A DNA stretch of 64,000 nucleotides from positions 1,521,145 to 1,585,144 of the forward strand of contig NZ_KB893650.1 in NCBI RefSeq assembly GCF_000374105.1. The letters are read 5' to 3'. Shown here piece by piece: positions 46,945 through 55,853 of the stretch. Origin of the DNA: Kangiella aquimarina DSM 16071 (GTDB lineage Bacteria; Pseudomonadota; Gammaproteobacteria; Enterobacterales; Kangiellaceae). The notes under the pieces are model-generated. The model searched no databases, was not told the DNA's origin, and saw only the letters and a list, made by a program, of their open reading frames with translations. How positions within the stretch are numbered: position 1 is the first letter of the stretch; every line of letters starts with the position of its first letter. The translations under genes and the position numbers were made by a program.

Positions 46945-47945
46945 TACTTGCCTGCCTTTTTACGAGAGCCAGGTTTGGTGGCAATTATGACGGCACGCTT
47001 GGGTGCTGGATAACCTTCAATGGTCAAGTCCTTATTCTGCGGATCCAGATAATCTTCAAGCGACTGGAAAGTCATCCATTCTGTTGCACGCTGTTCATCT
47101 AGGCCTGTCTTAGCAACATTTGCGATTTTAATATCCTGAAAGTCGAGCTTTGCCATCCAGTTCTTTAGCATACCTGTTGTCGGAATAAACCAGACGTTAT
47201 TCATTTGGGCATAACGGTCTTTTGGTATAAGACACTGATCAGCTTCTCCATCAATCACCAATGTTTCAAGCACAAGTTCACCCCCAGGGCGAAGCAGATT
47301 TTTCATGTGCAATATATGATCGATAGGGGAGCGACGGTGATACAGAACACCCATCGAGAAGATTGTGTCGAAACCTTGATCCGATAAGTTCTCAGGCAGA
47401 TATTCAAGGCCAACCGGCAGATAGTGAACCGGGTAGTCGGCCAAATAGGTTTGCATCACGGCAAACTGCATTAAAAATAACTGTGAAGGGTCAATACCGA
47501 TAACCAGCTTAGGATTATGAGCTGCCATACGCCAGCAGTGGTAGCCATTACCGCAGCCAACATCCAACACGATACGGTCTTCAAGCGAGCTGATTTGGTC
47601 TTTTAGTCGATCCCATTTCCAGTCAGAACGCCATTCGGTATCGATGTGTTGGCCAAATAAATGAAATGGACCTTTGCGCCAAGGATGAAATTTCATCAGT
47701 AGCTGTTTCAGTTGCTTTTGCTCATCTTCTGATAATTGAGAAGTACTGCCAATTTCAACCTTACTCGCCAACTCAATATGATCAGGAGTAATATCCGGGA
47801 GCTCTTTAAGCAGTTTAATCCAGTCGCTTAAATTGCCATGTGTGTAGTCAGCCATTCGTTGATTGACGGCATGCTTGAATTGATCAAGCCATGGATGAAG
47901 TCGGGTATCAGCGATAGCGTTATAGGTGTTAGTAAAATTAATCAT
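46944..47945 (-). CDS. cmoB: tRNA U34 carboxymethyltransferase
   Basis: Transfers the carboxymethyl group of carboxy-SAM to 5-hydroxyuridine at wobble position 34, forming cmo5U. 333 residues; SAM-binding VLDVGCGNGYHCWRMA (about 126-141) and GIDPSQLFLMQF. Works with CmoA, encoded 16 bp upstream. Confidence 0.94.
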   Translation of the reverse strand: MINFTNTYNAIADTRLHPWLDQFKHAVNQRMADYTHGNLSDWIKLLKELPDITPDHIELASKVEIGSTSQLSEDEQKQLKQLLMKFHPWRKGPFHLFGQHIDTEWRSDWKWDRLKDQISSLEDRIVLDVGCGNGYHCWRMAAHNPKLVIGIDPSQLFLMQFAVMQTYLADYPVHYLPVGLEYLPENLSDQGFDTIFSMGVLYHRRSPIDHILHMKNLLRPGGELVLETLVIDGEADQCLIPKDRYAQMNNVWFIPTTGMLKNWMAKLDFQDIKIANVAKTGLDEQRATEWMTFQSLEDYLDPQNKDLTIEGYPAPKRAVIIATKPGSRKKAGK

Positions 47946-47961
47946 AATGGCTTTGGCTTTA

Positions 47962-48690
47962 TCATTTTACGGCAATAAATGATGCGAAGTTGTAATGCTG
48001 AAACCAGCTATCGAATTGGTTGAAGCCTGCATTAGCAAAACGCTGATAGTGTTTTTCACGAGTATCGGGTAGCAACACATTTTCAAGCGCTGCGCGCTTC
48101 TGCGCAATTTCCATATCACTATAACCATTCTGCTTTTTGAAGTCGTGATGCAGATCGATAATATGTTCGTCGAGATCTTTATGTTGCAGGGTTATTTTTT
48201 CTGATAAAACCAGACAGCCGCCAGGTAGCAACGCATCGTAAATTCGATTAACCAGTTGCTGTCGGTGGCCTCTAGGTAAAAACTGTAGTGTAAAGTTCAG
48301 AATAACCATGCTGGCTGATGACATTTCAAGCTCATTGATATCAGCTTCCATCACTTCTATGGGCATGGCAAAGTTATAACTGGATTGAATCATCTGGCAA
48401 CGCTCAATCATGGCCGGTGAATTATCTACAGCGATAATTCTGCAATCTGAACGATCAACCGTTTGGCGAATGGCTAAGGACGCTGCACCCAGCGAGCAGC
48501 CCAAATCGTAAATAGTGCTATTCGGCTGGACAAAACGCTGCGCAATTTCAGCAATGCCCTGAATGATGGTTGTGTAGCCGGGTACTGAGCGCTTTATCAT
48601 ATCAGGAAAGACTTCGACCACTTTTTGGTCAAACTCGAACTTCTTGATATCCTGAGGCTCCGCGAAAATGGTGTCTTTACGCTCTGTCAT
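47962..48690 (-). CDS. cmoA: Carboxy-S-adenosylmethionine synthase
   Basis: Makes carboxy-SAM from SAM and prephenate. 242 residues; methyltransferase fold with YDLGCSLGAASLAIR (about 61-75) and the early segment KFEFDQKVVEVFPDMIKRSVPGY-like. Prephenate dependence links it functionally to the neighbouring divergent chorismate mutase gene. Confidence 0.94.
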   Translation of the reverse strand: MTERKDTIFAEPQDIKKFEFDQKVVEVFPDMIKRSVPGYTTIIQGIAEIAQRFVQPNSTIYDLGCSLGAASLAIRQTVDRSDCRIIAVDNSPAMIERCQMIQSSYNFAMPIEVMEADINELEMSSASMVILNFTLQFLPRGHRQQLVNRIYDALLPGGCLVLSEKITLQHKDLDEHIIDLHHDFKKQNGYSDMEIAQKRAALENVLLPDTREKHYQRFANAGFNQFDSWFQHYNFASFIAVK

Positions 48691-48717
48691 AATGGTTCAA
48701 ACAAGCCGAAAAGGCTT

Positions 48718-48748
48718 TTAACAACTTTGGCCGCAATTCTACTATAAT
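48718..48748 (+). promoter_or_regulatory. Promoter of the chorismate mutase gene
   Basis: TTAACA (48718-48723) and TATAAT (48743-48748). The spacer is 19 bp, longer than ideal, but the -10 is perfect and followed by AGGCGCC. Confidence 0.42.
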
Positions 48749-48804
48749 AGGCGCCACTTACCCATACTTAAGCCATGGTTTTTAATGAATAGGGTGCATA
48801 CACG

Positions 48805-49071
48805 GTGAATTCAGAGATAATACAGAACTTACGCTCAGACATTGATGAGCTGGATAAGCAATTAATGGCACTGGTAGAAAAGCGAGCACAGCTCGTTCTC
48901 AGGCTCAGCGACGAAAAAAAACAGCTGGGTATGACTGAGTATGACCCTACAAGAGAGCAGGCCATCATTGAGCGTTTATATCAGGAATTTAAACCGACAT
49001 TCAGTCAGTCCGAGATCGAGGCTATATTTAAACCAATCTTTAAGGCCAGCTTGAGAATACAGCAGGCATAA
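48805..49071 (+). CDS. Chorismate mutase, AroQ class
   Basis: 88-residue stand-alone helical chorismate mutase that converts chorismate to prephenate for Phe/Tyr. Helix 1 NLRSDIDELDKQLMALVEKR has the active-site Arg and Lys/Arg pattern of the AroQ fold. Start GTG at 48805, AGGGTG upstream. Divergent from cmoA, whose enzyme uses prephenate. Confidence 0.87.
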   Translation: MNSEIIQNLRSDIDELDKQLMALVEKRAQLVLRLSDEKKQLGMTEYDPTREQAIIERLYQEFKPTFSQSEIEAIFKPIFKASLRIQQA

Positions 49072-49096
49072 AAAAACCCGCCTAAAATAGGCGGGC
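49070..49096 (-). terminator. Intrinsic terminator on the minus strand after aroQ
   Basis: CCCGCC (49077-49082) and GGCGGG (49090-49095) with seven A at 49070-49076, which is a U tract only for minus-strand RNA. The plus-strand product lacks a U tract. Yet no annotated minus-strand gene ends here: it would end the candidate small RNA. Confidence 0.82.
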
Positions 49097-49157
49097 AAAA
49101 GTTGCGTCTCAAAATGAGAAGGAGGTATTTTGAGATGCGGGATTTAGCACTAAGGGG
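49070..49157 (-). ncRNA. Candidate small RNA with anti-Shine-Dalgarno loop
   Basis: An approximately 88-nt minus-strand transcript is predicted. A plausible promoter lies at 49164-49193 (TTGTTA, 18 bp, TAGTAT). A perfect 9-bp hairpin, TCTCAAAAT/ATTTTGAGA (49107-49115 and 49127-49135), carries the 11-nt loop ACCTCCTTCTC. The intrinsic terminator at 49070-49096 completes the RNA. The loop contains ACCUCCUU, the same as the anti-SD tail of 16S rRNA, so it could pair with ribosome binding sites of mRNAs. The structure is seen; transcription and function are inferred. Confidence 0.5.
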
Positions 49158-49164
49158 TAGTTAA
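49135..49164 (+). other. Alternative reading: 9-codon ORF with perfect ribosome site
   Basis: On the plus strand the same hairpin loop shows AAGGAGG (49119-49125) nine bases before an ATG that opens a tiny frame of nine codons, MRDLALRGS. It could be a leader peptide, but no regulated gene follows closely (the S9 peptidase ATG is 205 bp on). It is the complementary face of the small-RNA loop. Confidence 0.2.
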
Positions 49165-49368
49165 TACTAATTCCACAGCCTCCACTTTAACAAAGCCGCC
49201 AGTTCTGGCAATTTTCTAAATGTAACAAAGCATTTCTGCATTAAATATCTTTACAAAGCTCATAAATATCTAGGCTGGCACTGGGGTTAGATTTTTTATA
49301 TGCTGTCCGCTTTGTTATTTTTGAACACTGTATTTTTTGGGTTAATTGATACGTTCGTAAGGGGACCA

Positions 49369-51414
49369 ATGAAAAAGTTATTGATTTCTTTGAGCTTGCT
49401 GCTGGCCTCATCTGGCTTGATGGCAAAGAATGATGGCATGACTTTGGAAGATATTTCAAAGTTACAGTCTGTTACTTCTTTAGATGTTTCACCAAACGGT
49501 GAGTACATCGCATTTACACAGTCCAAACCACGCACGCCATATGTTGACGAAGATGGCACAGCCTGGAACCAATTGTTTGTTATGAAAAAGGGTGGCGAAG
49601 CCCGCCCATTCATCACTGGCGAAGTCAGCATCGGTGGTGTCCAGTGGGCACATGATAGCTCGGCTATTTATTACACTTCTAAGCGTGGTGAAGATAAGCA
49701 TAACTCGCTGTACAAAATCCCAGTTGATGGTGGTGAGTCACAGCAGGTTTTAAGTTTTGAAACCGATATTGGTGGTTACACTATTAGTCATGATGGTTCT
49801 AAGCTTGTATTTCTTGCCAAAGAGGAAGACCCAAAGCATTTAGAGAAGCTTGATAAAAAAGGTTTCAAAGCCAAGGTTTATGAAGAAGATATTAAAATGA
49901 CTCATGCCTGGTTATATGAGTTAGCTTCAGAAGAAGATTCTCAAAAACCAGCAAAACTGGACATTAAAGACCACGTGTTATCAGTGGCTTTTTCGCCTGT
50001 GAATGATGAGTTAATGGTTCAAACTTCTCCAACATCCTTGATTGATGACATCTACATGAAGAAGTCGCTGAAGGTTGTTGATTTGGATGGCGATATCGTG
50101 GCCAGCTTCAAGACTGAAGGCAAGCAGGGTAAAGCAGTTTGGTCAACTGATGGCAAACAGATTGCTTTCCTGGGTGCGAATGACTACAACGATCCCACAG
50201 ATGGTGCTTTATATATCGCTAACGTAGTGGATGAAACTATCTATAAGCGCGTTGCCAATTTGACTAGCCACGTTATGGATATCGCCTGGCAAGGTGATGA
50301 TGTGATTTATATTGAGCACCAGGGCGTTGAAAGCCGAATTGTTAGAGCTGCTATCAAGCGTAAGATTGCTGATCGTCCAGTGGTTGATTATGGTAATGGT
50401 ATTCACAGTCGTTTGAGCGTATCTAACACAGGTGATATTTATGCCATGACTGATACCGCTTCTCATCCTCGTGAAGTTTATGCTTTTAATGCAGACGGTT
50501 TCGAGCGTCTAACAAACAGCAACCCTTGGTTAGCTGATAAAGCGCTTGGCAAGCAGGTGGCTTATGAGTATGAAGCGCGTGATGGCCTGAAAATCCAAGG
50601 TGTTCTGGTATATCCATTGAACTACAAGAAAGGCAAGCGCTACCCAATGATTGCCTTCATTCATGGTGGTCCAGAAGCGCATGAATCCAATGGCTGGAAA
50701 ACTAACTATGGTGATCCTGCACAATATGCGTCAGCTCAAGGCTACTTCTCTTTCTTCCCAAATTATCGAGGCAGTACGGGCCGCGGTGACGAGTTTGCAC
50801 GCCTTGATCAACATGGCTATGCCGATCCTGAGTTCACTGACATTCTTGACGGTAAACTGGCGCTAGTAAAAGACGGCATGGTTGATACCGATAAAGTGGG
50901 TATTACCGGTGGTTCTTATGGTGGTTATGCGACTGCATGGTCATCTACTGCATTGTCTGAGCACTATGCAGCTGGCGTGATGTTCGTTGGTATTTCAAAT
51001 CAGCTTTCTAAATTCGGTACTACAGATATTCCTAATGAAATGCAGGCCGTTCATGCTCGTGCATGGCCTTGGGATGATTATCAGTGGATGCTGGAAACCA
51101 GTCCGATTTATCATGCACCCAAAGGTAAAACGCCTTTGTTGATTATGCATGGTGAGGCTGATACTCGTGTTCATCCATCGCAGTCAATGGAAATGTATCG
51201 TTACCTCAAGACGCTTGGTAATGCGCCTGTACGTTTGGTTCTTTATCCTGGCGAAGGTCATGGTAATCGTAAAGCTGCAGCGCAACTTGATTACTCCATG
51301 CGCCTCATGCGCTGGATGGATCATTACCTGAAAGGTAAGGGTGGTAATCCTCCTCCTTATGATCTTAAGCATGAAGAGAAGCTGGAAAACGGTTCAGATA
51401 GCTCTGATAGTTAA
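49369..51414 (+). CDS. Exported S9 peptidase (acylaminoacyl-peptidase type)
   Basis: 681 residues from the ATG at 49369, with AAGGGGA upstream; an earlier in-frame ATG at 49300 has no such site. Signal peptide about 1-19. A PD40-like beta-propeller (about 30-400) is followed by the catalytic domain with Ser516 in GGSYGGYA, Asp598 in GEADTRVHP and His631 in GEGHGNR. Cleaves dipeptides or acyl-amino acids from peptide ends. Differs from the first S9 peptidase, which is S9A. Confidence 0.92.
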   Translation: MKKLLISLSLLLASSGLMAKNDGMTLEDISKLQSVTSLDVSPNGEYIAFTQSKPRTPYVDEDGTAWNQLFVMKKGGEARPFITGEVSIGGVQWAHDSSAIYYTSKRGEDKHNSLYKIPVDGGESQQVLSFETDIGGYTISHDGSKLVFLAKEEDPKHLEKLDKKGFKAKVYEEDIKMTHAWLYELASEEDSQKPAKLDIKDHVLSVAFSPVNDELMVQTSPTSLIDDIYMKKSLKVVDLDGDIVASFKTEGKQGKAVWSTDGKQIAFLGANDYNDPTDGALYIANVVDETIYKRVANLTSHVMDIAWQGDDVIYIEHQGVESRIVRAAIKRKIADRPVVDYGNGIHSRLSVSNTGDIYAMTDTASHPREVYAFNADGFERLTNSNPWLADKALGKQVAYEYEARDGLKIQGVLVYPLNYKKGKRYPMIAFIHGGPEAHESNGWKTNYGDPAQYASAQGYFSFFPNYRGSTGRGDEFARLDQHGYADPEFTDILDGKLALVKDGMVDTDKVGITGGSYGGYATAWSSTALSEHYAAGVMFVGISNQLSKFGTTDIPNEMQAVHARAWPWDDYQWMLETSPIYHAPKGKTPLLIMHGEADTRVHPSQSMEMYRYLKTLGNAPVRLVLYPGEGHGNRKAAAQLDYSMRLMRWMDHYLKGKGGNPPPYDLKHEEKLENGSDSSDS

Positions 51415-51431
51415 TATCGGAATTTGATAAA

Positions 51432-51461
51432 TAAAAAGCCCGCTATTTGCGGGCTTTTTTG
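51432..51461 (+). terminator. Terminator of the S9 peptidase gene
   Basis: AAAAAGCCCGC-TATTT-GCGGGCTTTTTT, just after the stop. Confidence 0.88.
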
Positions 51462-51477
51462 TGGAGCTCAGTCTTGT

Positions 51478-51775
51478 CATTCCCGCGAAGGCGGGAATCC
51501 ATATTCTTTTCTGTCATTCCTATATTTTTTCTTTCGCTACTAAGCGAGTTACTTTTCTTGCGTGGTCAAGAAAAGTAACCAAAAGAAGACCACCCGATAT
51601 TGAGGCCACGCTTCGCGTGACTTCCTGCGTCACTTCCAAAATACTTAACGCACCAGAATTTACATCACATCCCTGTGCTGAAAATTCTTATCAAAATCAT
51701 CCACGATTTTGATTGCTATATTTTGTACGTGTCTTAGCTCAATATAAGGGGATTATTGGTGCTACTCATCTAACT
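51478..51775 (+). repeat. Dispersed repeat element, copy A
   Basis: Starts with an 8-bp hairpin ATTCCCGC-GAAG-GCGGGAAT (51479-51498), then a TTTTCTT...AAGAAAAG dyad near 51553-51576, CACCCG, ATTGAGG and TTAACGCACC, ending TTGGTGCTAC...CTAACTTAG. The same blocks occur in the same order, inverted, at 61432-61715. The stretch contains no credible gene; the open frame across it only translates the repeat (for example VIPAKAGIH). This explains the gap between the peptidase and lipase genes. Confidence 0.82.
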
Positions 51776-51778
51776 TAG

Positions 51779-52423
51779 TTATTCATCAAAAAAGCCATGC
51801 TTTAGAAAGTGTTCTATCTGCTGCTGTACTTTTCGATTGTTCATGATGAAGGTGTGGCCGTGGTCGACGGTGATGAAGTCTTTCATCTCAGGCAGGCGGG
51901 CGCTTTCGACGGAGACTTTGCCGTCATGAGGGCCGGCAAAAGCATGATTAAACCATGGGTCGGAGGATTTGGTGCCTATCATGATTCCGACATCTGCTGA
52001 AATTGGCTTTAGCTGCTCAAGTAGTGGATTGTTGTTGATATACAGTTGTTGCCCGGGTTTCCCAGTCGCTAACTTGTACCACAGCTTGTCTTTATAGAGC
52101 TCTGCTACTTCGCTGCCCTGATTGGGGGGAGCGATCATGACGATGCGGCCAAGTTTGTTTATTGAGTGGTGGCTCAGGTAGTAGCGGAGCATGATTCCAC
52201 CCAGTGAGTGAGTGACAAAGTGAATAGCTTCGTATTCATTGCTATAAATAGAGCGAAGTAACTGACCGATATGTTCAACAGCAATGGTTTCTATTGGCTT
52301 GCTTCGTGAGTCGTAGGACTCATTGATGACTTGGTAACCCTCATCTTTAAAGTACTTTTCCAGCGAACGCATTGAGAATCGGGTGCGGCCCATGCCGTGA
52401 ATAAGGATAACTAACTGCTTCAT
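51779..52423 (-). CDS. Lipase-like alpha/beta-hydrolase
   Basis: 214 residues, no signal peptide. Oxyanion start VILIHGMGRTRFSM and nucleophile elbow VTHSLGGIMLR (Ser about 73), a His near the end in DHGHTFIM. The alpha/beta-hydrolase is likely an esterase; natural substrate unknown. The terminal part of the dispersed repeat lies directly downstream of its stop. Confidence 0.8.
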   Translation of the reverse strand: MKQLVILIHGMGRTRFSMRSLEKYFKDEGYQVINESYDSRSKPIETIAVEHIGQLLRSIYSNEYEAIHFVTHSLGGIMLRYYLSHHSINKLGRIVMIAPPNQGSEVAELYKDKLWYKLATGKPGQQLYINNNPLLEQLKPISADVGIMIGTKSSDPWFNHAFAGPHDGKVSVESARLPEMKDFITVDHGHTFIMNNRKVQQQIEHFLKHGFFDE

Positions 52424-52620
52424 TATTATCGGTTTTATGAATTTATGTGTGACAGTGTAGCGGGTTTCTTGTCTGACCAGAAGTTTTGAACCGAAGATTC
52501 TTCATATTCCATTGAGTTACACGAAACCGATATTAATAAAATATCGGTTTGCGGTTCTATAAATTATTAAAATTCGTTATTTGTGCTAGTATGCTGAATA
52601 TCATTCAGAATGAGGTCCTT

Positions 52621-53112
52621 ATGATGGTAGCATATTCACCAGAAATTGAACTGGACTCTGTGGATCAGAAGATCTTGCAGATTCTACAAAACGATGGTCG
52701 TTTGACCAATGCCGAGCTTGCCAAGCAGGTTCATCTTTCTCCTCCAGCGGTCCATGCGCGTGTGAAGCGATTGGAACAGAAGGGTGTTATTGCTCGTTAC
52801 GTTGCTTTGGTTGATAGGCAGAAAGTGGGTTACGACAACTTATGTTTTGTAGAGTTTAGCCTGCAGCTTCATCGCTATGAGCAGATCCAGAATATTTTAG
52901 ATAAGGTGACGTCCTGGCCAGAGGTCTTAGAGTGCCATAACGTGACCGGAGAATATGATTATGTGCTTAAAGTTGCGGTAAAAAATACCCAGTCACTTGA
53001 GCACTTTATTTCCAAGAAAATGATTCCACTGGAAGGAGTCGCCAAAGTTCATACCACTCTGGTATTGAAGGAGGTGAAAGCCACGACGGCTATCAATATT
53101 CTTGACGATTAA
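52621..53112 (+). CDS. Lrp/AsnC family regulator
   Basis: 163 residues from the ATG at 52621, with GAGGT upstream; an in-frame upstream ATG at 52549 is unlikely. Winged helix SVDQKILQILQNDGRLTNAE with recognition LAKQVHLSPPAVHARVKRLE, then a C-terminal RAM domain ending VTGEYDYVLKVAVK. Its position 29 bp before methionine gamma-lyase parallels MdeR-type activators of mdeA in Pseudomonas, so a role in controlling that gene is likely. Confidence 0.9.
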   Translation: MMVAYSPEIELDSVDQKILQILQNDGRLTNAELAKQVHLSPPAVHARVKRLEQKGVIARYVALVDRQKVGYDNLCFVEFSLQLHRYEQIQNILDKVTSWPEVLECHNVTGEYDYVLKVAVKNTQSLEHFISKKMIPLEGVAKVHTTLVLKEVKATTAINILDD

Positions 53113-53141
53113 TGATTGATTAAGTTAAGAGCGAGAGTCGT

Positions 53142-54344
53142 ATGAGTTCAGGTAAGTTTTCCAATATTGAAACTAAAGCAATCCATTCTGGCCGTATTGG
53201 TGATCCCAGCTTTGGGTCTTTAGCCACGCCAATTCACCAAACCTCTACCTTTGTTTTTGATAATGTAGAGCAGGGCGCAAATCGCTTTGCTGGTGAGGAA
53301 CAGGGGTATATTTACAGTCGTTTAGGCAACCCAACAGTGCGCGAACTTGAACAGAAAATGGCGGCTTTGGAAAACACAGAAGATGCAGCGGCTTTTGGTT
53401 CTGGCATGGGTGCTGTTTCTGCAACGTTACTGGCCAACCTTAAAGCCGGTGATCATCTGGTAGCTTCTGCAGCTTTATATGGCTGTACCTTTGCATTAAT
53501 CAATCACAAACTGAAAGATTTAGGTATCGAAGCAACCTTTGTTGATATCACCAAGCCGATCGAAGTTGAAGCAGCTATAAAAGAAAACACCAAGCTGATT
53601 TATTTTGAAACGCCTATCAACCCGAACCTGGTGTGTGCTGATATGCAAGCGATTTCTGATATCGCAAAAAGACATGACCTGCTGACGATTCTGGATAACA
53701 CCTTTATGTCACCAGTGTTACAGCAACCCAGCGATTACGGTATGGATTTGATCATTCATAGTGCTACCAAATATTTGAATGGCCATGGTGATGTTGTAGC
53801 CGGCATCACCTGCGGCAGTGCTGAGCAGATTGAAAACATTAAAATGACCACCCTTAAAGACATGGGTGCGGTCATGAGTCCTAACGACGCCTGGTTAATT
53901 CTACGAGGCTTAAAAACCCTTTCTGTTCGAGTTGAACGTCATTGCGACAACGCGGAGAGGGTTGCGGAGTTTTTAGAGGCCAATGATCAGATCGAACAGG
54001 TTTATTACCCAGGTCTTAAAAGCCATCCAGCTCACCACCTGATTGGTAAACAAATGAAACGTGCCGGTGGCGTGATTGCATTTGAAGTGAAAGGTGGATT
54101 TGATGACGCCGTACGCTTTATGAACAGCTTAAAGATGTGTCGTATTGCTGTTAGCTTGGGTGATGCAGAAACCTTGATTCAACACCCAGCATCAATGACC
54201 CATTCGCCTTACACACCAGAAGAGCGTGCCGCTGCTGGTATCAGCGAAACGTTAATTCGTATTTCTGTTGGGCTGGAGCACGTGGATGACATCATTGGTG
54301 ATCTTGAGCAGGCTTTAAAAGCCAAACAGATTAAAGCAGCATAA
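53142..54344 (+). CDS. megL: Methionine gamma-lyase
   Basis: PLP enzyme that splits methionine into methanethiol, ammonia and 2-oxobutyrate, and can release sulfide from homocysteine or cysteine. 400 residues; the PLP lysine is K210 in SATKYLNGHGD, and the Cys typical of methionine gamma-lyases (LYGCTF, near residue 115) is present, which favours this over cystathionine gamma-lyase. Beside an Lrp regulator and a convergent sulfide:quinone oxidoreductase, fitting sulfur amino acid catabolism. Confidence 0.9.
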   Translation: MSSGKFSNIETKAIHSGRIGDPSFGSLATPIHQTSTFVFDNVEQGANRFAGEEQGYIYSRLGNPTVRELEQKMAALENTEDAAAFGSGMGAVSATLLANLKAGDHLVASAALYGCTFALINHKLKDLGIEATFVDITKPIEVEAAIKENTKLIYFETPINPNLVCADMQAISDIAKRHDLLTILDNTFMSPVLQQPSDYGMDLIIHSATKYLNGHGDVVAGITCGSAEQIENIKMTTLKDMGAVMSPNDAWLILRGLKTLSVRVERHCDNAERVAEFLEANDQIEQVYYPGLKSHPAHHLIGKQMKRAGGVIAFEVKGGFDDAVRFMNSLKMCRIAVSLGDAETLIQHPASMTHSPYTPEERAAAGISETLIRISVGLEHVDDIIGDLEQALKAKQIKAA

Positions 54345-54363
54345 TTTGCAATGATTGATATAA

Positions 54364-54392
54364 GAAAGGGCGACTAAACAGTCGCCCTTTTG
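54364..54392. terminator. Bidirectional terminator
   Basis: AAAGGGCGACT-AAAC-AGTCGCCCTTTT between megL and the SQR gene. Confidence 0.85.
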
Positions 54393-55667
54393 TTATTTCT
54401 TTTTCAGTTTCTTCACACCTATCATATCCATAACCATCTTTTCCCAGAATGGTTCGGAAGTTCCACGGCGAACTTTGTGCAAGAAGTATTTCTCAAACAA
54501 AACCTTGGCGTAATGAACCCATTTGCCGCTACCAGACCAGTTCAAGTTGCGTGGTGGTATTTGCGGTTTGGCAATGAAGGCCACGCCGCCATCACCAAAG
54601 TCTGCAAGGCATAATGCGTTTAAACTTGGCTTTGTGTCGGGCTCTTTACCATTTATCAATGCCTTAATATTGTGTACTGCTGCCGTAACCATGGATTCGA
54701 TCATGTAACCAGTTTTGGGGACGCCAACGGGAACTGGAGTTTTGCCAATTGGTGGTATTGCTACGCATACACCCACGGCAAATATGTTTTTGAAAGTTGG
54801 GTTCCTTTGGAATTCATCGGTCAAAATAAATCCTTTGGGATTGGTTAGTCCTTCAATGCCAAATACAGCATCAATGCCACGGAATGAAGGAAGCAGCATT
54901 GAGTGTTTAAACTTTAGTGGATCATGCTTGATAGTCTGTCCGTCACGGAAGTGTTCGGTCACATGAATTTCATCGGCTGTGATTTCATCAACTGTGGCAT
55001 TAGTTATCCAGTTGATATTGGCATCTCGTAGCTTGGACTCTAAAAGACTCTTTGTATCTCCCACACCGTCCAAACCTAAGTGGCCAATATAGGGTTCTGA
55101 AGTCACAAAGGTGATTGGTACCTGGTCGCGGATTTTTCGTTTACGTAGGTCAGTGTCTAGAATTAGCGCATACTCATAAGCAGGACCAAAGCATGATGCT
55201 CCCTGAACGGCTCCAACAACGATTGGGCCTGGACTCTCGACAAACTTTTCCCAATGTTCGCGTGTGCTGTCTGCGTGGTCTGTTTTACAGATTGAGTGTG
55301 TAAAGTGCTCCGGACCTAAACCTTTAATATCATCGAAAGCAAGTGCGGGGCCTGTGGCAATGACCAGGAAGTCATATTCTAGTGTATCGCCATTGTCCAG
55401 TTCCACCTGGTTACTTTCTGGTTTCACTTTTTTTGCTGCACTATGAATAAAGTTAATTTTCCGCTTCGCAAATATTTCAGCAAGTTCGACGCGGATTTGT
55501 TCTTTTTTTCGCCAATTAACGGCTACCCATGGGTTGGATGGAGTGAATTCAAAATAGGGGAGGTCGCTAACCACGGTAATCTCAGCTTGTTCTTTGAGCT
55601 CGTCCCTCAGCTCATAAGCCATTGGAATACCGCCAATTCCTGCGCCAAGTACTATAATTTTTTTCAC
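54393..55667 (-). CDS. sqr: Sulfide:quinone oxidoreductase
   Basis: 424 residues; membrane-associated flavoprotein that oxidises sulfide and passes electrons to quinone. N-terminal FAD motif VLGAGIGGIPMAYEL. The three redox cysteines fall at C127, C159 and C353, matching the C128/C160/C356 spacing of characterised enzymes, so it should be active. C-terminal segment VKKLKKK is basic. It removes sulfide that MegL-type enzymes release; the gene is convergent with megL. Confidence 0.92.
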   Translation of the reverse strand: MKKIIVLGAGIGGIPMAYELRDELKEQAEITVVSDLPYFEFTPSNPWVAVNWRKKEQIRVELAEIFAKRKINFIHSAAKKVKPESNQVELDNGDTLEYDFLVIATGPALAFDDIKGLGPEHFTHSICKTDHADSTREHWEKFVESPGPIVVGAVQGASCFGPAYEYALILDTDLRKRKIRDQVPITFVTSEPYIGHLGLDGVGDTKSLLESKLRDANINWITNATVDEITADEIHVTEHFRDGQTIKHDPLKFKHSMLLPSFRGIDAVFGIEGLTNPKGFILTDEFQRNPTFKNIFAVGVCVAIPPIGKTPVPVGVPKTGYMIESMVTAAVHNIKALINGKEPDTKPSLNALCLADFGDGGVAFIAKPQIPPRNLNWSGSGKWVHYAKVLFEKYFLHKVRRGTSEPFWEKMVMDMIGVKKLKKK

Positions 55668-55803
55668 ACGCTACTCCTTTTGGGCACTTCATTATTTGTA
55701 GTGCTTAGATTTTATTTATATTAGAGTAGTCTTAATTACTAGGCATGCTCATGACATAGATCAATTATTGTACAGTTAACATATTGTGACTGTACCTAAC
55801 AAG

Positions 55804-55831
55804 CACAAAAAAGCCCGGTTGAACCGGGCTT
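55804..55831 (-). terminator. Terminator of the hypothetical membrane-anchored protein gene
   Basis: AAAAAAGCCCGGTT-GA-ACCGGGCTT, with the U tract on the minus strand. Confidence 0.82.
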
Positions 55832-55853
55832 GATTGAATCTAAAAGCCTTAGA

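Noticed and set aside
51461-51712. Open frame of 83 codons across repeat copy A
   Set aside because: It only translates the dispersed repeat (VIPAKAGIH and following) and has no ribosome site; the DNA is non-coding.
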